Of a stretch of DNA of 64,000 nt, positions 7,914 through 16,090 are shown piece by piece. The first letter of the stretch is position 1. Every line of letters starts with the position of its first letter. The translations under genes and the position numbers were made by a program. This stretch comes from Amycolatopsis albispora. Lineage in GTDB: Bacteria; Actinomycetota; Actinomycetes; Mycobacteriales; Pseudonocardiaceae. The stretch is taken from positions 434,001 through 498,000 of the forward strand of contig NZ_CP015163.1 of NCBI RefSeq assembly GCF_003312875.1, written 5' to 3'. The notes under the pieces are model-generated. The model did no database searches and was not told the DNA's origin. It saw only the letters and a program-made list of their open reading frames with translations.

Positions 7914-8930
7914 TCAGGCTGGGGTCAGGTGGAAGATGAAGCTGAACGCGGGAAGTTCGATGAGCCGCTGATCAGCGAGACGCCAGCCGCTCTCATCGAG
8001 CACCGAGTACCACTCGTCGAGCGTGGGCAGGTACTGGTCCATGATCGCGTGCACGGTCTCGAAGCCGAGCGTGAACATCGGCAGGTCCGGGCCTTCCACG
8101 CCGACGGACCGACAGGTGTCGCCGAGGAGGAGGTTTCGTCCGTTGGGGAAGGTCTCTCGGAGCTTCTGCAGTGTCTTCACGCAGTTGTCCCGTGGCCAGA
8201 AGTCGTGCCCCATGAGGAAGCAGGTGACCAGTTCGGCGTCGGCGTACTCCGGCCTCGGCGACATGTTCAGCACATCATCCCGAAGCAGCGTGATCCGGTC
8301 CGTCAGGTTCGCATCGCGGACCGCCTCTCCCGCGACCGCCAACGCCCCCGGGGCGATATCGACCCCGATGGCCCGGATCGCGGGTCGCCGCTCGGCCAAC
8401 ATGATGATCCGGTCGCCGCTGCCACAGCCGAGATCGGCGACGGTCGTGTAGTCGATACCGTCGAGTAGATCCCGCAGCGGCGGGTCGAAGAAGTTGCGGG
8501 CGATGCTCCGGCAGGCCACGCTGATCGCCCGCGAATCGCGGCGCATCTGGCGGTCGGCGCGTTCATCGGTGCGAACCAGGGTGGTGAGATCGGTGAAGAG
8601 CTCACCACAGCCCCTGGTCAGCCAGTAGAAGAAGCCCCTGGTACGGAACGCCTCGTCGAATCCCGGTCCGCGCCGGGCCAGGTCCGGCCCGGCGTCGACG
8701 ACCACGATCCTGCGGCTGGACAGCGCGACAAGGATCCGGCGAACCGCCTCCGGGTGGGTGCGGGTGCGGGCGGTGAACTCGGGTACGTCGACAGCCTCCC
8801 GGTCGGCCAGCTCGTCCAACAAGCCGATGTCCCAGGCCGCACTGAGAGCGGCTGCGGCCACGGCACCGTTGAAGGTATCCGCACAGTATCGCGCTTCTTC
8901 CTTGGGCAGATGGGTTGTCGCGGCGGTCAT
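7914..8930 (-). CDS. SAM-dependent C-methyltransferase (MppJ/LmbW type)
   Basis: This 338-residue protein has a helical dimerisation region (1-150), then a Rossmann SAM domain with VADLGCGSGDR. From recall it resembles the mannopeptimycin phenylpyruvate beta-methyltransferase MppJ closely in its C-terminal half (LMGHDFWPRDNCVKTL, LGDTCRSVG, MFTLGFETVHAIM, YLPTLDEW). The two His residues that bind iron in MppJ appear conserved (in MGHDFW and ETVHAI). That implies methylation at a carbon next to a 2-oxo acid. The alkylproline pathway also needs a C-methyltransferase (LmbW), and the gene overlaps the tyrosine hydroxylase gene by ATGA, so I favour that role. Beta-methylation of an aromatic 2-oxo acid is the alternative. 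Confidence 0.82.
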   Translation of the reverse strand: MTAATTHLPKEEARYCADTFNGAVAAAALSAAWDIGLLDELADREAVDVPEFTARTRTHPEAVRRILVALSSRRIVVVDAGPDLARRGPGFDEAFRTRGFFYWLTRGCGELFTDLTTLVRTDERADRQMRRDSRAISVACRSIARNFFDPPLRDLLDGIDYTTVADLGCGSGDRIIMLAERRPAIRAIGVDIAPGALAVAGEAVRDANLTDRITLLRDDVLNMSPRPEYADAELVTCFLMGHDFWPRDNCVKTLQKLRETFPNGRNLLLGDTCRSVGVEGPDLPMFTLGFETVHAIMDQYLPTLDEWYSVLDESGWRLADQRLIELPAFSFIFHLTPA

Positions 8931-9931
8931 GTAGTCCTCAACTTTCGCATCGTGGAGCTGGTCCGGAGCGTTCTCGATGGGTGGGCCTGGGTGGCCGGCG
9001 CGCTGACGAAGCTCAGGATCTCCAGGACGCAGTCCGTCAGTCCCGCCTTGCGCCGCATCACCTCCGGGGTCCGCAGGCGGGGCGGTTCCTCATGCGCGCT
9101 CGGCGCGAAGGAGGGGTACAGGCCGTTCGCGGTGAGGTCGAGAAAGATGGCGTGCAGTCGGCGGACCAGCTGGCTGCCGACAGCGAGCTGGGACACGGTT
9201 GCCCGGCTGGTCAGGAAGATGCCGTCGTACAGCCACATCAAGGTGTCCCGGGGGATCTGCTGCCGGCCCTTCGGCTTGGGACTCCGCAGCAAGGACACCT
9301 CGCCCGAGGACAGGACCTTGTCCGCGATCCCCTCGTGAACCTGCTCGTTGAGTTCGCACTCGTGGCGCAGGGCTTCCGCCACGGTGCCGGAGCCGATCGT
9401 CACCTTGCCCCGGATCAGCGGCCGGACCGGTGGATAGTCGCGGGCCCAGGCGCCGGTGAGATTGACGTGCTGGCGGGCCATCGGCATCCGGATGACCGGT
9501 CCGTAGATGTGCCGGGGGGCGGAACTTCCGTACATCAGCATCAGCGAATAGCCGCGCACCAGCAATCGCGCCTGCGTGGCGAGCTCCTCGTGTTCGACCC
9601 GCGCGGCCTCGCTCTCCCGCAGGATGGCCCCGAGCAGCTGCCACAGCAGGAAGGTGGTCTGGTGGGCGGTGATCCACCGGAACCAGAACAGACGGTCGAT
9701 GTCCTCGGCACTGTCCGGACGGAGGTCGTGGACCGACGCGGGTGACGCGTGCACCAGCCGTTTCCGCAGTTCCTCGATCCGCATCGGGTCCACGGGCACT
9801 GTTCGGGGTACCCATCGGGAGGGCAGGGCCAGCGGCTCAAGCCCGTAGGGATGACCGCCGAACTCCCATTCCGCGCCGGACGGGAGGGTGGTGGTGACGG
9901 CCGGTACCTCAAGCGGATGCATCGGCGGCAT
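8927..9931 (-). CDS. heme-dependent L-tyrosine 3-hydroxylase family protein (LmbB2-like)
   Basis: This 334-residue protein has the features I associate with the LmbB2/Orf13/SibU/TomI tyrosine hydroxylases: RWITAHQTTFLLWQL, LLVRGYSLMLMYG, an MARQH segment followed by GAWARDYPPVR, and a VHEGIADK segment whose His near residue 205 is a candidate heme ligand. These enzymes convert L-Tyr to L-DOPA with hydrogen peroxide, the first step to 4-alkyl-L-prolines. The gene sits directly after a VOC dioxygenase, overlapping it by 23 bases, as expected for the next enzyme in the pathway. The C-terminal ~35 residues look unstructured. Starts at 9931 or 9922 are both possible. Family recall, not a search, supports the call. 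Confidence 0.82.
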   Translation of the reverse strand: MPPMHPLEVPAVTTTLPSGAEWEFGGHPYGLEPLALPSRWVPRTVPVDPMRIEELRKRLVHASPASVHDLRPDSAEDIDRLFWFRWITAHQTTFLLWQLLGAILRESEAARVEHEELATQARLLVRGYSLMLMYGSSAPRHIYGPVIRMPMARQHVNLTGAWARDYPPVRPLIRGKVTIGSGTVAEALRHECELNEQVHEGIADKVLSSGEVSLLRSPKPKGRQQIPRDTLMWLYDGIFLTSRATVSQLAVGSQLVRRLHAIFLDLTANGLYPSFAPSAHEEPPRLRTPEVMRRKAGLTDCVLEILSFVSAPATQAHPSRTLRTSSTMRKLRTT

Positions 9932-10454
9932 CCGTTCCCTCGGAGGTATCCGGAAGGTGGGTGAATTCGAGCTCCAGGCCGTTCACATCGTACGCGTAGA
10001 AGCTCTGCATGCCCTGACCGTCGATGTCGATCTCGGTGGCCGGCTCGGCGCGAGCGAAGGTGAAGCGGCCCGATTCGTACAGCTCCCGATACCGGCCGCG
10101 CCACAGTCGCAGCTGTTCCGGCGTGTCGACCCGGATGCACAGGTGCTGGAACTGGTTCACCTCGCCGGCCGGCGGCCCGTGCGTACCGCGGTCGCGGGTG
10201 AACAGGTGCAGGCGGATGTCGCCCACGGCCACCTCGACCACGCGGGTCAGGCCGGGGAGCCGCTGCCGGCTCAGGTCGGAGAAGCCGCCTCGCATGTCCC
10301 AGGAGACCGTGCAGCCGAGAAACTCCCGGTACCAGAGGACGGCGTTCTCCAGGTCCATCGTCTGGATGCCCACGTGGTCGATCGCCCCGGTCAGCGGAAC
10401 CGGGCGGGCAGCGGGCTTGCCCGGCGCGGCCACGTCAGATGTGCTTGGAGCCAA
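9909..10454 (-). CDS. VOC-family extradiol dioxygenase (L-DOPA 2,3-dioxygenase, LmbB1-like)
   Basis: This 181-residue protein contains one vicinal-oxygen-chelate domain: AIDHVGIQTMDLENAVLWYREF at the front, FQHLCIRV in the middle and ELEFTHLPD at the end. His in DHVG, His in FQHL and Glu in LEFTH are the likely iron ligands. Size and position match LmbB1-type enzymes, which cleave the DOPA ring so that it recloses to a pyrroline. I chose TTG at 10454 because AGGAGAG precedes it by five bases; longer frames upstream look non-coding. It is followed with overlap by the tyrosine hydroxylase. Confidence 0.82.
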   Translation of the reverse strand: MAPSTSDVAAPGKPAARPVPLTGAIDHVGIQTMDLENAVLWYREFLGCTVSWDMRGGFSDLSRQRLPGLTRVVEVAVGDIRLHLFTRDRGTHGPPAGEVNQFQHLCIRVDTPEQLRLWRGRYRELYESGRFTFARAEPATEIDIDGQGMQSFYAYDVNGLELEFTHLPDTSEGTDAADASA

Positions 10455-10513
10455 GGTTCTCTCCTGTCTTCGGAGGAGTTCCGCATTTCCCGGGCAGCCG
10501 GCGGCTCGCGTGG

Positions 10514-11377
10514 CTATGTGCAGGGGGACCGTTCGATGGTGAAGTAGCGACGCAGCTCCTCGATGTGCCGGAGGGCTTCGGTGTCCTCGCAAGCGCGCGC
10601 GATGTCAATCATCGTGCTCCACACGAAGTCGTCGCCACCGTCGTACCGGTAATGCTTTTTGATGACGATGCTGAATATCTCGTCGACCGTTTCCATTGTC
10701 ATGACGTCGGCGAGCCGCAATAGGCTGGCGCGGTCGGCATCGGTGACCGGTGGTCGTTTGACCATTCGGTCCTCCGGAATGCCGGCGTCGGCGCTGTGGC
10801 CCGGGATCGTGATCAACGGTTTCTCGGACGGCACGTTCACGAAGTCGAGCATGAGGTGGATCCGCGCCTCGGTGGAGAGCACCGCCAGCGAGTGGATCAC
10901 TGAGGCGTCGAGGAACCAGATCTCGCCCCGGCGCATCCGGTACACGGTGTTGCCCTCGCTGAACAAGCAGTTCTCGTTGGTGACGAGGGGGATGTGCGCC
11001 CGGTGGGCGTTGCGGGTGTCGTCCGGGATGTCGCTGAGCTCGAGCAGGTCCCGGTGCGGCATGGCCACGCTGTTCTGTACCTTCGCGAGCCGCACGAAGT
11101 TCAGCCGGTCCAGATCGACAACCGTGCTGATCAGCTCGCGGAGATAGGGAAGCTGGTTGCCGTACTCCGTGAACGCGCCGGGCTGGCGGTGATCGTATTT
11201 GGTGACCACCCCGTCGCCATCGGCTCCGCCCGGGGTCCAGAGCATGCAGCTCCTATAGGCGCCACGGGAAACGTAGTCGCTGTGCGCTTCGGACCACGGA
11301 AGTGAATCGCTGTGCTCGAGGTCTTTGGAGAGGCGGACGTCATCGAGTGACGTTTCCGCTACATAGTGGGTTCGCAT
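10514..11377 (-). CDS. Fe(II)/2-oxoglutarate dioxygenase, proline 3-hydroxylase-like
   Basis: This 287-residue protein resembles Streptomyces L-proline 3-hydroxylase: an N-terminal MRTHYVAETSLDDVRLSKDLE segment in pattern, the iron motif MPHRDLLEL (His-X-Asp), RMRRGEIWFLDASVIHS with the distal His, and RIHLMLDF with the Arg for 2-oxoglutarate. Unlike the halogenases of this cluster the carboxylate ligand is present, so hydroxylation is expected. Its place between the DOPA dioxygenase and the F420-type reductase suggests that a proline or alkylproline, free or carrier-bound, is hydroxylated. I start at ATG 11377 to match the family; a TTG at 11389 has a better purine-rich leader. Confidence 0.82.
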   Translation of the reverse strand: MRTHYVAETSLDDVRLSKDLEHSDSLPWSEAHSDYVSRGAYRSCMLWTPGGADGDGVVTKYDHRQPGAFTEYGNQLPYLRELISTVVDLDRLNFVRLAKVQNSVAMPHRDLLELSDIPDDTRNAHRAHIPLVTNENCLFSEGNTVYRMRRGEIWFLDASVIHSLAVLSTEARIHLMLDFVNVPSEKPLITIPGHSADAGIPEDRMVKRPPVTDADRASLLRLADVMTMETVDEIFSIVIKKHYRYDGGDDFVWSTMIDIARACEDTEALRHIEELRRYFTIERSPCT

Positions 11378-11451
11378 CGGATCACGCAATCCCTCTCAGC
11401 CGAATCCGGGCTCTTCCGATACGCTAGGCGACTCCCACTTTGGTACGCAGG

Positions 11452-12342
11452 TCACGTGTTCCGGTGACGATCCAGATCCTCGGCCACTTTCTCCAAGATC
11501 TCCACCTTTCCCGAATAGGGTTCGCTGCGCCGAGGCCACTGCACGACGGTATCCGTAATGCCGGCTTCGGCGAATCGGCCCGCTGCATCGAAGAACGCCG
11601 CCGGCGACTCGAGAACACCGCCCACGGACGGGCCGCAGACCAGCAACCGGGCCACCGTGGCCGGGTCACGGCCGACCTCCACGCAGGCCTTCTCGAGCGC
11701 CTCCACCTGCCGGCGGACGACGTGGAGCGCCTGTTCGTACGGCGCGCTCTCGACCCGGTTGGGCGCGCCCGTCGTCACCCAGTACGAGCCGTACTCGGCC
11801 GCCAAGCGCATGCCGCGGGCCCCGCCGGCGGCGACGGCGAACGGGACACGGGGCCGCTGCTGGCACAGCGGGTACGAATGAACCTCGTCGGCGACGTAGT
11901 AGCGGCCGTCGAAGGTGGTGACCGGCTGCCGCAGGAGCGAGTCGGTGAGCCGCACGTATTCCGCGAACCGCTCGGTCCGCTCCCGCCGGCTCCACGCGGT
12001 CCGGCGGGTCATGGTGGCGTCGAAGCCCTCGGCACCGGCGCCGAGACCGAGGATGAAGCGGCCGCCGGAGATGTCCTCGATGGCGGCGACTTCCTTGGCC
12101 AGGTACACCGGATGTCGCAGGTTGGGCGAGGCGACCAGGACGCCCAGCCCGATCCGTTCGGTCTCCACGGCCGCCGCGGTCAGCGTCGGGACGAGGGTGA
12201 ACCAGTCCTTCGCGCGGAACGACCGCCAGTTCAGGTGGTCATAGGTCCACGCGTGATCGAATCCCATTTGCTCGGCCCGGCGCCACTTCACGCGCGCCGT
12301 CTGCCAACGGTCCTCCGGGACGATCTGGATGCCGAATCTCAC
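11452..12342 (-). CDS. luciferase-like F420-dependent oxidoreductase (LmbY-like)
   Basis: This 296-residue TIM-barrel protein of the LLM class starts MRFGIQIVP, has SPNLRHPVYLAKEVAAIEDIS and RFILGLGAGAEGFDA (typical of F420 enzymes), and PFAVAAGGARGMRLAAEYG near the phosphate site. In alkylproline pathways the last reduction, of the pyrroline ring or side chain, is made by such an F420 enzyme (LmbY and relatives). The gene is the most upstream of the tightly grouped alkylproline genes. Cofactor choice between F420 and FMN cannot be proven by eye. Confidence 0.82.
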   Translation of the reverse strand: MRFGIQIVPEDRWQTARVKWRRAEQMGFDHAWTYDHLNWRSFRAKDWFTLVPTLTAAAVETERIGLGVLVASPNLRHPVYLAKEVAAIEDISGGRFILGLGAGAEGFDATMTRRTAWSRRERTERFAEYVRLTDSLLRQPVTTFDGRYYVADEVHSYPLCQQRPRVPFAVAAGGARGMRLAAEYGSYWVTTGAPNRVESAPYEQALHVVRRQVEALEKACVEVGRDPATVARLLVCGPSVGGVLESPAAFFDAAGRFAEAGITDTVVQWPRRSEPYSGKVEILEKVAEDLDRHRNT

Positions 12343-12435
12343 GTGTTTTCCTTCATCCCGGCCAATCTGGATCGATGGTGAAGCTTTACCGGAAAGGTTC
12401 TCCGATGAGATGCCGTTTGAGCGAGCTTCTCCGCG

Positions 12436-14826
12436 TCACCGGTCGTCAGCGTGTCCAGAACCGTCCTCCAGCTCTCGTCCAGCGGTTCCAGCGGTGACGG
12501 AAACCTTCGTCTCGGGTGGGCACCCTCCGTCGCGGATCGTCGCGGCCACGTCGCGCACTGTCCCGTCAAGGAGTTTCGTCAGGTCGGGCGCGGCTTGCAG
12601 GATCGCCTGGCACTCGTCGCGTAGCCGGAACGTGAGGATCGAGTGGCCGCCGAGCTCGACGAACGTGTCCAGGACGCTGATCGGCGACCGCCTCAGGACC
12701 CGCCGGTAGATCTCGACGAGGGTGGCTTCCAGCTCGTCGGCGGGGGGCACGACCGTACGCTCGGGCTCGGTCGACGCCTGCCAGATCCTGATCAGCTCGT
12801 TGTGGTCCAGCTTTCCGTTCACCGTCGCCGGAAGACGGTCCACGGGCACGACCTGCGCGGGCCGCATCTGGCGGGGCAATCCGGCCGCGAGTTCGAGGAG
12901 CGCCGCGGGGTCCAGGTCGGCGGTGGTGCACCCGCCGGCGGGGACGACGAAGGCGAGCAGGCTGGGCGGCGACCCGTGGGCGATCACCGCGCAGTCGCCG
13001 ACCGCGGGGTGAGCGGCCAGCACCGCCTCGACCTCACCGGGTTCGATCCGCAGGCCACGGATCTTGACCTGCCGGTCGATCCGGCCGAGGTGCTCCAGCG
13101 CGCCGTCCTCGCGAAGCCGGCAGAGGTCACCGGTGCGGTACATCCGCGACCCCGGCGGCCCGTGGGGATCCGCGACGAACCGCTCCGCGGTCCTGCCCGG
13201 CTGCCGCCAGTAGCCGTCCGCCAGGCCGACAACACCGCTGATGTACACCTCCCCGGGCGTGCCGACCGGGACAAGATCGAGTTTGGTGTTCAGGATGGTT
13301 GCCCGGAAGTTGTCCGCGGGACGGCCGACCGGAACGACGACGCCGTCCCAGCCGGGCTCGATGACGTTGTCGGTGACCGAACCGGCCTCGGTGGGACCGA
13401 AGGCGTTGACGAGGGTGCTGCCGGGCAGCGCGGCGTGGAAGGCCGCCGGGATCCGCGGGCTCATCGACTCGCCGCCGCACACCAGCCACCGCAGCGCGTG
13501 GGCCCCGACCCGGGACATCTCGTCCAGGAAAGCCGGCACCAGCGTCGTCACCAGGAAGATCATCGACACGTCGTGGTCCCGGATGAGCCGGGCGAGGTGC
13601 CGCGGATCGCGCTCGCCGCCGGGCCGGCAGATCATCAACCGCGCCCCGTGGTAGAGCGGCCAGAAGATCTCCCAGATGTGCACGTCGAACCCGGCGTAGG
13701 TCTTGTACAGGGCCGTATCGCCGAGATGGAACGGGTACTGGCGCTGCATCCAGAAGACGTTGGCCAGGGTGCCGGCCGTGCGGGAGGCCACGCCCTTGGG
13801 GCGGCCGGTCGTCCCCGACGTGTAGAGGATGTGGACCGGCTCGGAGACCACGCCACCCGGGCCGCCGTCGAGAACCGGATTCGTCGCGGGCCGGCGGGAC
13901 CATGTGCGCTCCGCGTGGACGTCGTGGATCTCCCACGCGCCGCCGGGCAGGCGAGCGCGGCAGGCCGGATCGGTCAGCACATGGCTTGGCGCCGAGTCCG
14001 CCAGCATCAGGGCGATGCGCTGGTCCGGCAGGTCGGCGTCCAGGGGAACGTAGGTGGCACCGGTCTTGACCGCGGCGTAGAACGCGACAACCTGGTGGAT
14101 GCCGCGCTGGAGGAAGACGCCTATCCGAGCACCCGGGCGGGCACCGCGCTCGCGCAGGTGGTGGGCCAGCCGGTTCGCGCGCTCGTTCAGCTCCCGGTAG
14201 CTGACCGTGTCCCCGTTCTCGTCCTGCAACGCGACCGAATCCGGGGTTCGCTCCGCCTGCTCCTGGAACGGTTCGGCCATCGTGCGGTATCGGAGCTGTG
14301 GGTTGAGGCCGTGCAGGATCAGCTCGCGGTCCTCGGCGCCGACCAGCGGATGGTCGAGCATCGGCCGATCGGGTTCGTTCGCCATGCTGGTCAGCAGTTG
14401 CAGGAAGGAGCGCGCCCAGGCCTGCGCGGTGGGGAGGTCGGACGAGTCCGTCATGGTCTCGACGTACAGCTGCCGGCCGGCCTGGCCGAACAGGATCGTC
14501 ACGGCGACCGGTTCGTCGTCGCCCCCCGGTCCGGGCACGGTGGTGCCCCGCGGCCGGGGGGCCTGCCGGAGCGCCTCGCGGAAGTTCAGGGACAGGTCCG
14601 GGGCGCCGGTCGCCCCAACGATCGCTTCGACCGGCCCCAGGGTGACCCGGATGCGGCAATGGGTGCCGGGGCGTGGCAGCCGCTCGGCCAGTACACCGGC
14701 GCAGAGGAACAGCGGGTCGAAGTCGTCCACGCCGGCCGCCCGGGCGAGCGAGTGCAGGGATTCCGGCACGCCGTCCGGTAGGGCGATCGGTCCGACGCAA
14801 TCCGTTGTGGACAGATACCCGCTCAC
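12436..14826 (-). CDS. NRPS half-condensation-A-T protein
   Basis: This 796-residue protein starts at a GTG that overlaps the stop of the KAS III-like gene (GTGA). Residues 1-190 match only the C-terminal lobe of a condensation domain (SLNFREALRQA, QLYVETMTDSSD); the lobe with HHxxxDG is missing, so it should not condense. The A domain (~195-690) is intact: ILYTSGTTGRPKG near 335, FGPTEAG, YRTGDL, GRIDRQVKIRGLRIE and NGKLD. The carrier follows (GGHSIL, Ser near 729). Pocket residues by alignment to PheA are roughly D-V-W-F-V-G-A-S-V, which I cannot match to one amino acid. It likely loads the substrate for the neighbouring halogenase/carrier module, as CmaA or SyrB1 do. Confidence 0.88.
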   Translation of the reverse strand: MSGYLSTTDCVGPIALPDGVPESLHSLARAAGVDDFDPLFLCAGVLAERLPRPGTHCRIRVTLGPVEAIVGATGAPDLSLNFREALRQAPRPRGTTVPGPGGDDEPVAVTILFGQAGRQLYVETMTDSSDLPTAQAWARSFLQLLTSMANEPDRPMLDHPLVGAEDRELILHGLNPQLRYRTMAEPFQEQAERTPDSVALQDENGDTVSYRELNERANRLAHHLRERGARPGARIGVFLQRGIHQVVAFYAAVKTGATYVPLDADLPDQRIALMLADSAPSHVLTDPACRARLPGGAWEIHDVHAERTWSRRPATNPVLDGGPGGVVSEPVHILYTSGTTGRPKGVASRTAGTLANVFWMQRQYPFHLGDTALYKTYAGFDVHIWEIFWPLYHGARLMICRPGGERDPRHLARLIRDHDVSMIFLVTTLVPAFLDEMSRVGAHALRWLVCGGESMSPRIPAAFHAALPGSTLVNAFGPTEAGSVTDNVIEPGWDGVVVPVGRPADNFRATILNTKLDLVPVGTPGEVYISGVVGLADGYWRQPGRTAERFVADPHGPPGSRMYRTGDLCRLREDGALEHLGRIDRQVKIRGLRIEPGEVEAVLAAHPAVGDCAVIAHGSPPSLLAFVVPAGGCTTADLDPAALLELAAGLPRQMRPAQVVPVDRLPATVNGKLDHNELIRIWQASTEPERTVVPPADELEATLVEIYRRVLRRSPISVLDTFVELGGHSILTFRLRDECQAILQAAPDLTKLLDGTVRDVAATIRDGGCPPETKVSVTAGTAGRELEDGSGHADDR

Positions 14827-15752
14827 TGCGCGCTTCCTTCGAGGAGTCCGCAGGCGTAGAACCCCGGCGCCAGGGACTGCGCCATATACGTCTGTCCGGG
14901 CTGAATGCCGAACCGCTCGTGGTAATCGGCCAGGTTGATCACCCAATCGACGTTTCCACAGTGTCCGTAGGTGGCGAGCGTGTCGGCGAAGTGCAGGGTG
15001 TCCGGGCGCAGACCGACGGATGTCGCGTTGAACAGCGTCAGCGGTTTGTGCAGGTTGGCCGCGAACACCTTGGATATCTGTGCCTGCTGCCGGCCACCGG
15101 CCCGGAGCGCCGCGGACAGCGTCCGTTCGGCGACATCCTTGCGCGAGACGAACGTGTCGAGGCCGCGCAATCCCTCCGGGTCGATCTTTATCGCGGACGA
15201 GACCAGCCGCACGAGTCCCGGCCGGCGGGCCAGCAGGCAACTCGCGGCCGCGTCACCGAATATCGCGTAGGGGAGCACCCGGTCGCGGTCGTGCGACACG
15301 AAGTCCATGGCGACGACCACCACGTGGGTCGCCTCCGGATCGGCCAACAGCCGCTGGCCGTGCCGAAGCGCGGTCAGCGAGCTGCAGCACCGCTGATAGG
15401 AGATGACATGAGGGACGCAGTCGTCCATTCCCAAGGCGAGTAGCACTCGGCCCGCGAAGTCGGACGGCAACAGAGCCAAGGTCGGGTCGCTGGTCGCGAA
15501 CACAAGGTGGTCGATGTCCGCGGCGGCGACGCCGGCGTCCCGGAGGGTTCGGCGCACGGCGTCCACGACATAGTCTTCGACCGGCCCGGACATTTTCCGG
15601 TACGTCGTACATCCCATCTCATGGAAGTCGGTGCCGAACGACACGGACTCCCAGAGGGCGCCGAAATCAGGGATGTCCTCCGGCTTGCATTCCAGATCGC
15701 CGAAGGCGCACGCGAACGAGCCGATGCCGATGTCTTCGTGGTCCGAGATCAT
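14823..15752 (-). CDS. KAS III-like thiolase-fold enzyme
   Basis: This 309-residue protein has the ketoacyl-synthase III layout: DIDHLVFATSDP, an active-site region SYQRCCSSLTAL with adjacent Cys near residue 121, FGDAAASCLL, and GHCGNVDWVINL where the GN matches the catalytic Asn region. The usual HQAN motif is not evident: the matching segment reads VFAANLHKP. Cys without the decarboxylation His suggests acyl transfer rather than decarboxylative condensation. It lies between the carrier protein and the A-T gene, so it may shuttle an aminoacyl group between the two carriers, the task CmaE/SyrC do with another fold. Start ATG 15752 has GAAGGGA upstream. Confidence 0.82.
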   Translation of the reverse strand: MISDHEDIGIGSFACAFGDLECKPEDIPDFGALWESVSFGTDFHEMGCTTYRKMSGPVEDYVVDAVRRTLRDAGVAAADIDHLVFATSDPTLALLPSDFAGRVLLALGMDDCVPHVISYQRCCSSLTALRHGQRLLADPEATHVVVVAMDFVSHDRDRVLPYAIFGDAAASCLLARRPGLVRLVSSAIKIDPEGLRGLDTFVSRKDVAERTLSAALRAGGRQQAQISKVFAANLHKPLTLFNATSVGLRPDTLHFADTLATYGHCGNVDWVINLADYHERFGIQPGQTYMAQSLAPGFYACGLLEGSAQ

Positions 15753-15808
15753 GGTTCCCTTCGATCGGCCGAGGATCGGGAATTGCCGGGCCCGGCGAGG
15801 TGGCGACG

Positions 15809-16090
15809 TCAGGACCGAGCCGGTTCGACGCCGACCGCATCGATCTCGCGGAGGACGGAGACGATGCCGTCGATGTCGTTGAGCCGGGGGACCCATTCCG
15901 GGCGGACTGTGATGGTGCCGTCCGTGTACTTGTTGATGTAGTTCATCAGCACGATGATCATGTTGAGCGAGCTGATGCCCAGTTCCTGCCGCGACCGCGC
16001 CCGGGCGACCTGCTCGTAGGTGAGACCGTCGCCGAAAGGTTGAGTCGCGAGGATCTCGGCGAACCTCTGCCGGTAGTCGTCAGTGGCCAT
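15809..16090 (-). CDS. free-standing acyl/peptidyl carrier protein
   Basis: This 93-residue carrier protein has the phosphopantetheine attachment segment LGISSLNMIIVL (second Ser of ISSL is the attachment residue). Its ATG lies inside the end of the halogenase gene (overlap of 11 bases), so the two are co-translated. SyrB2-type halogenases act only on amino acids tethered to a carrier protein; this is the obvious partner. A broken duplicate is at 2824-2923. Confidence 0.9.
   Translation of the reverse strand: MATDDYRQRFAEILATQPFGDGLTYEQVARARSRQELGISSLNMIIVLMNYINKYTDGTITVRPEWVPRLNDIDGIVSVLREIDAVGVEPARS

Noticed and set aside
5655..12342. Whole cluster as a pyrrolobenzodiazepine pathway
   Set aside because: The alkylproline half is present, but no kynurenine-pathway or anthranilate genes and no terminal reductase domain are visible, and a TE-terminated NRPS is present instead.
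14827..15240. N-terminal extension of the half-condensation NRPS frame into the KAS III-like gene
   Set aside because: The frame stays open upstream, but that part lies opposite the reading frame of the KAS III-like gene and reads as Arg/Gly-rich filler; the GTG at the GTGA overlap is the natural start.
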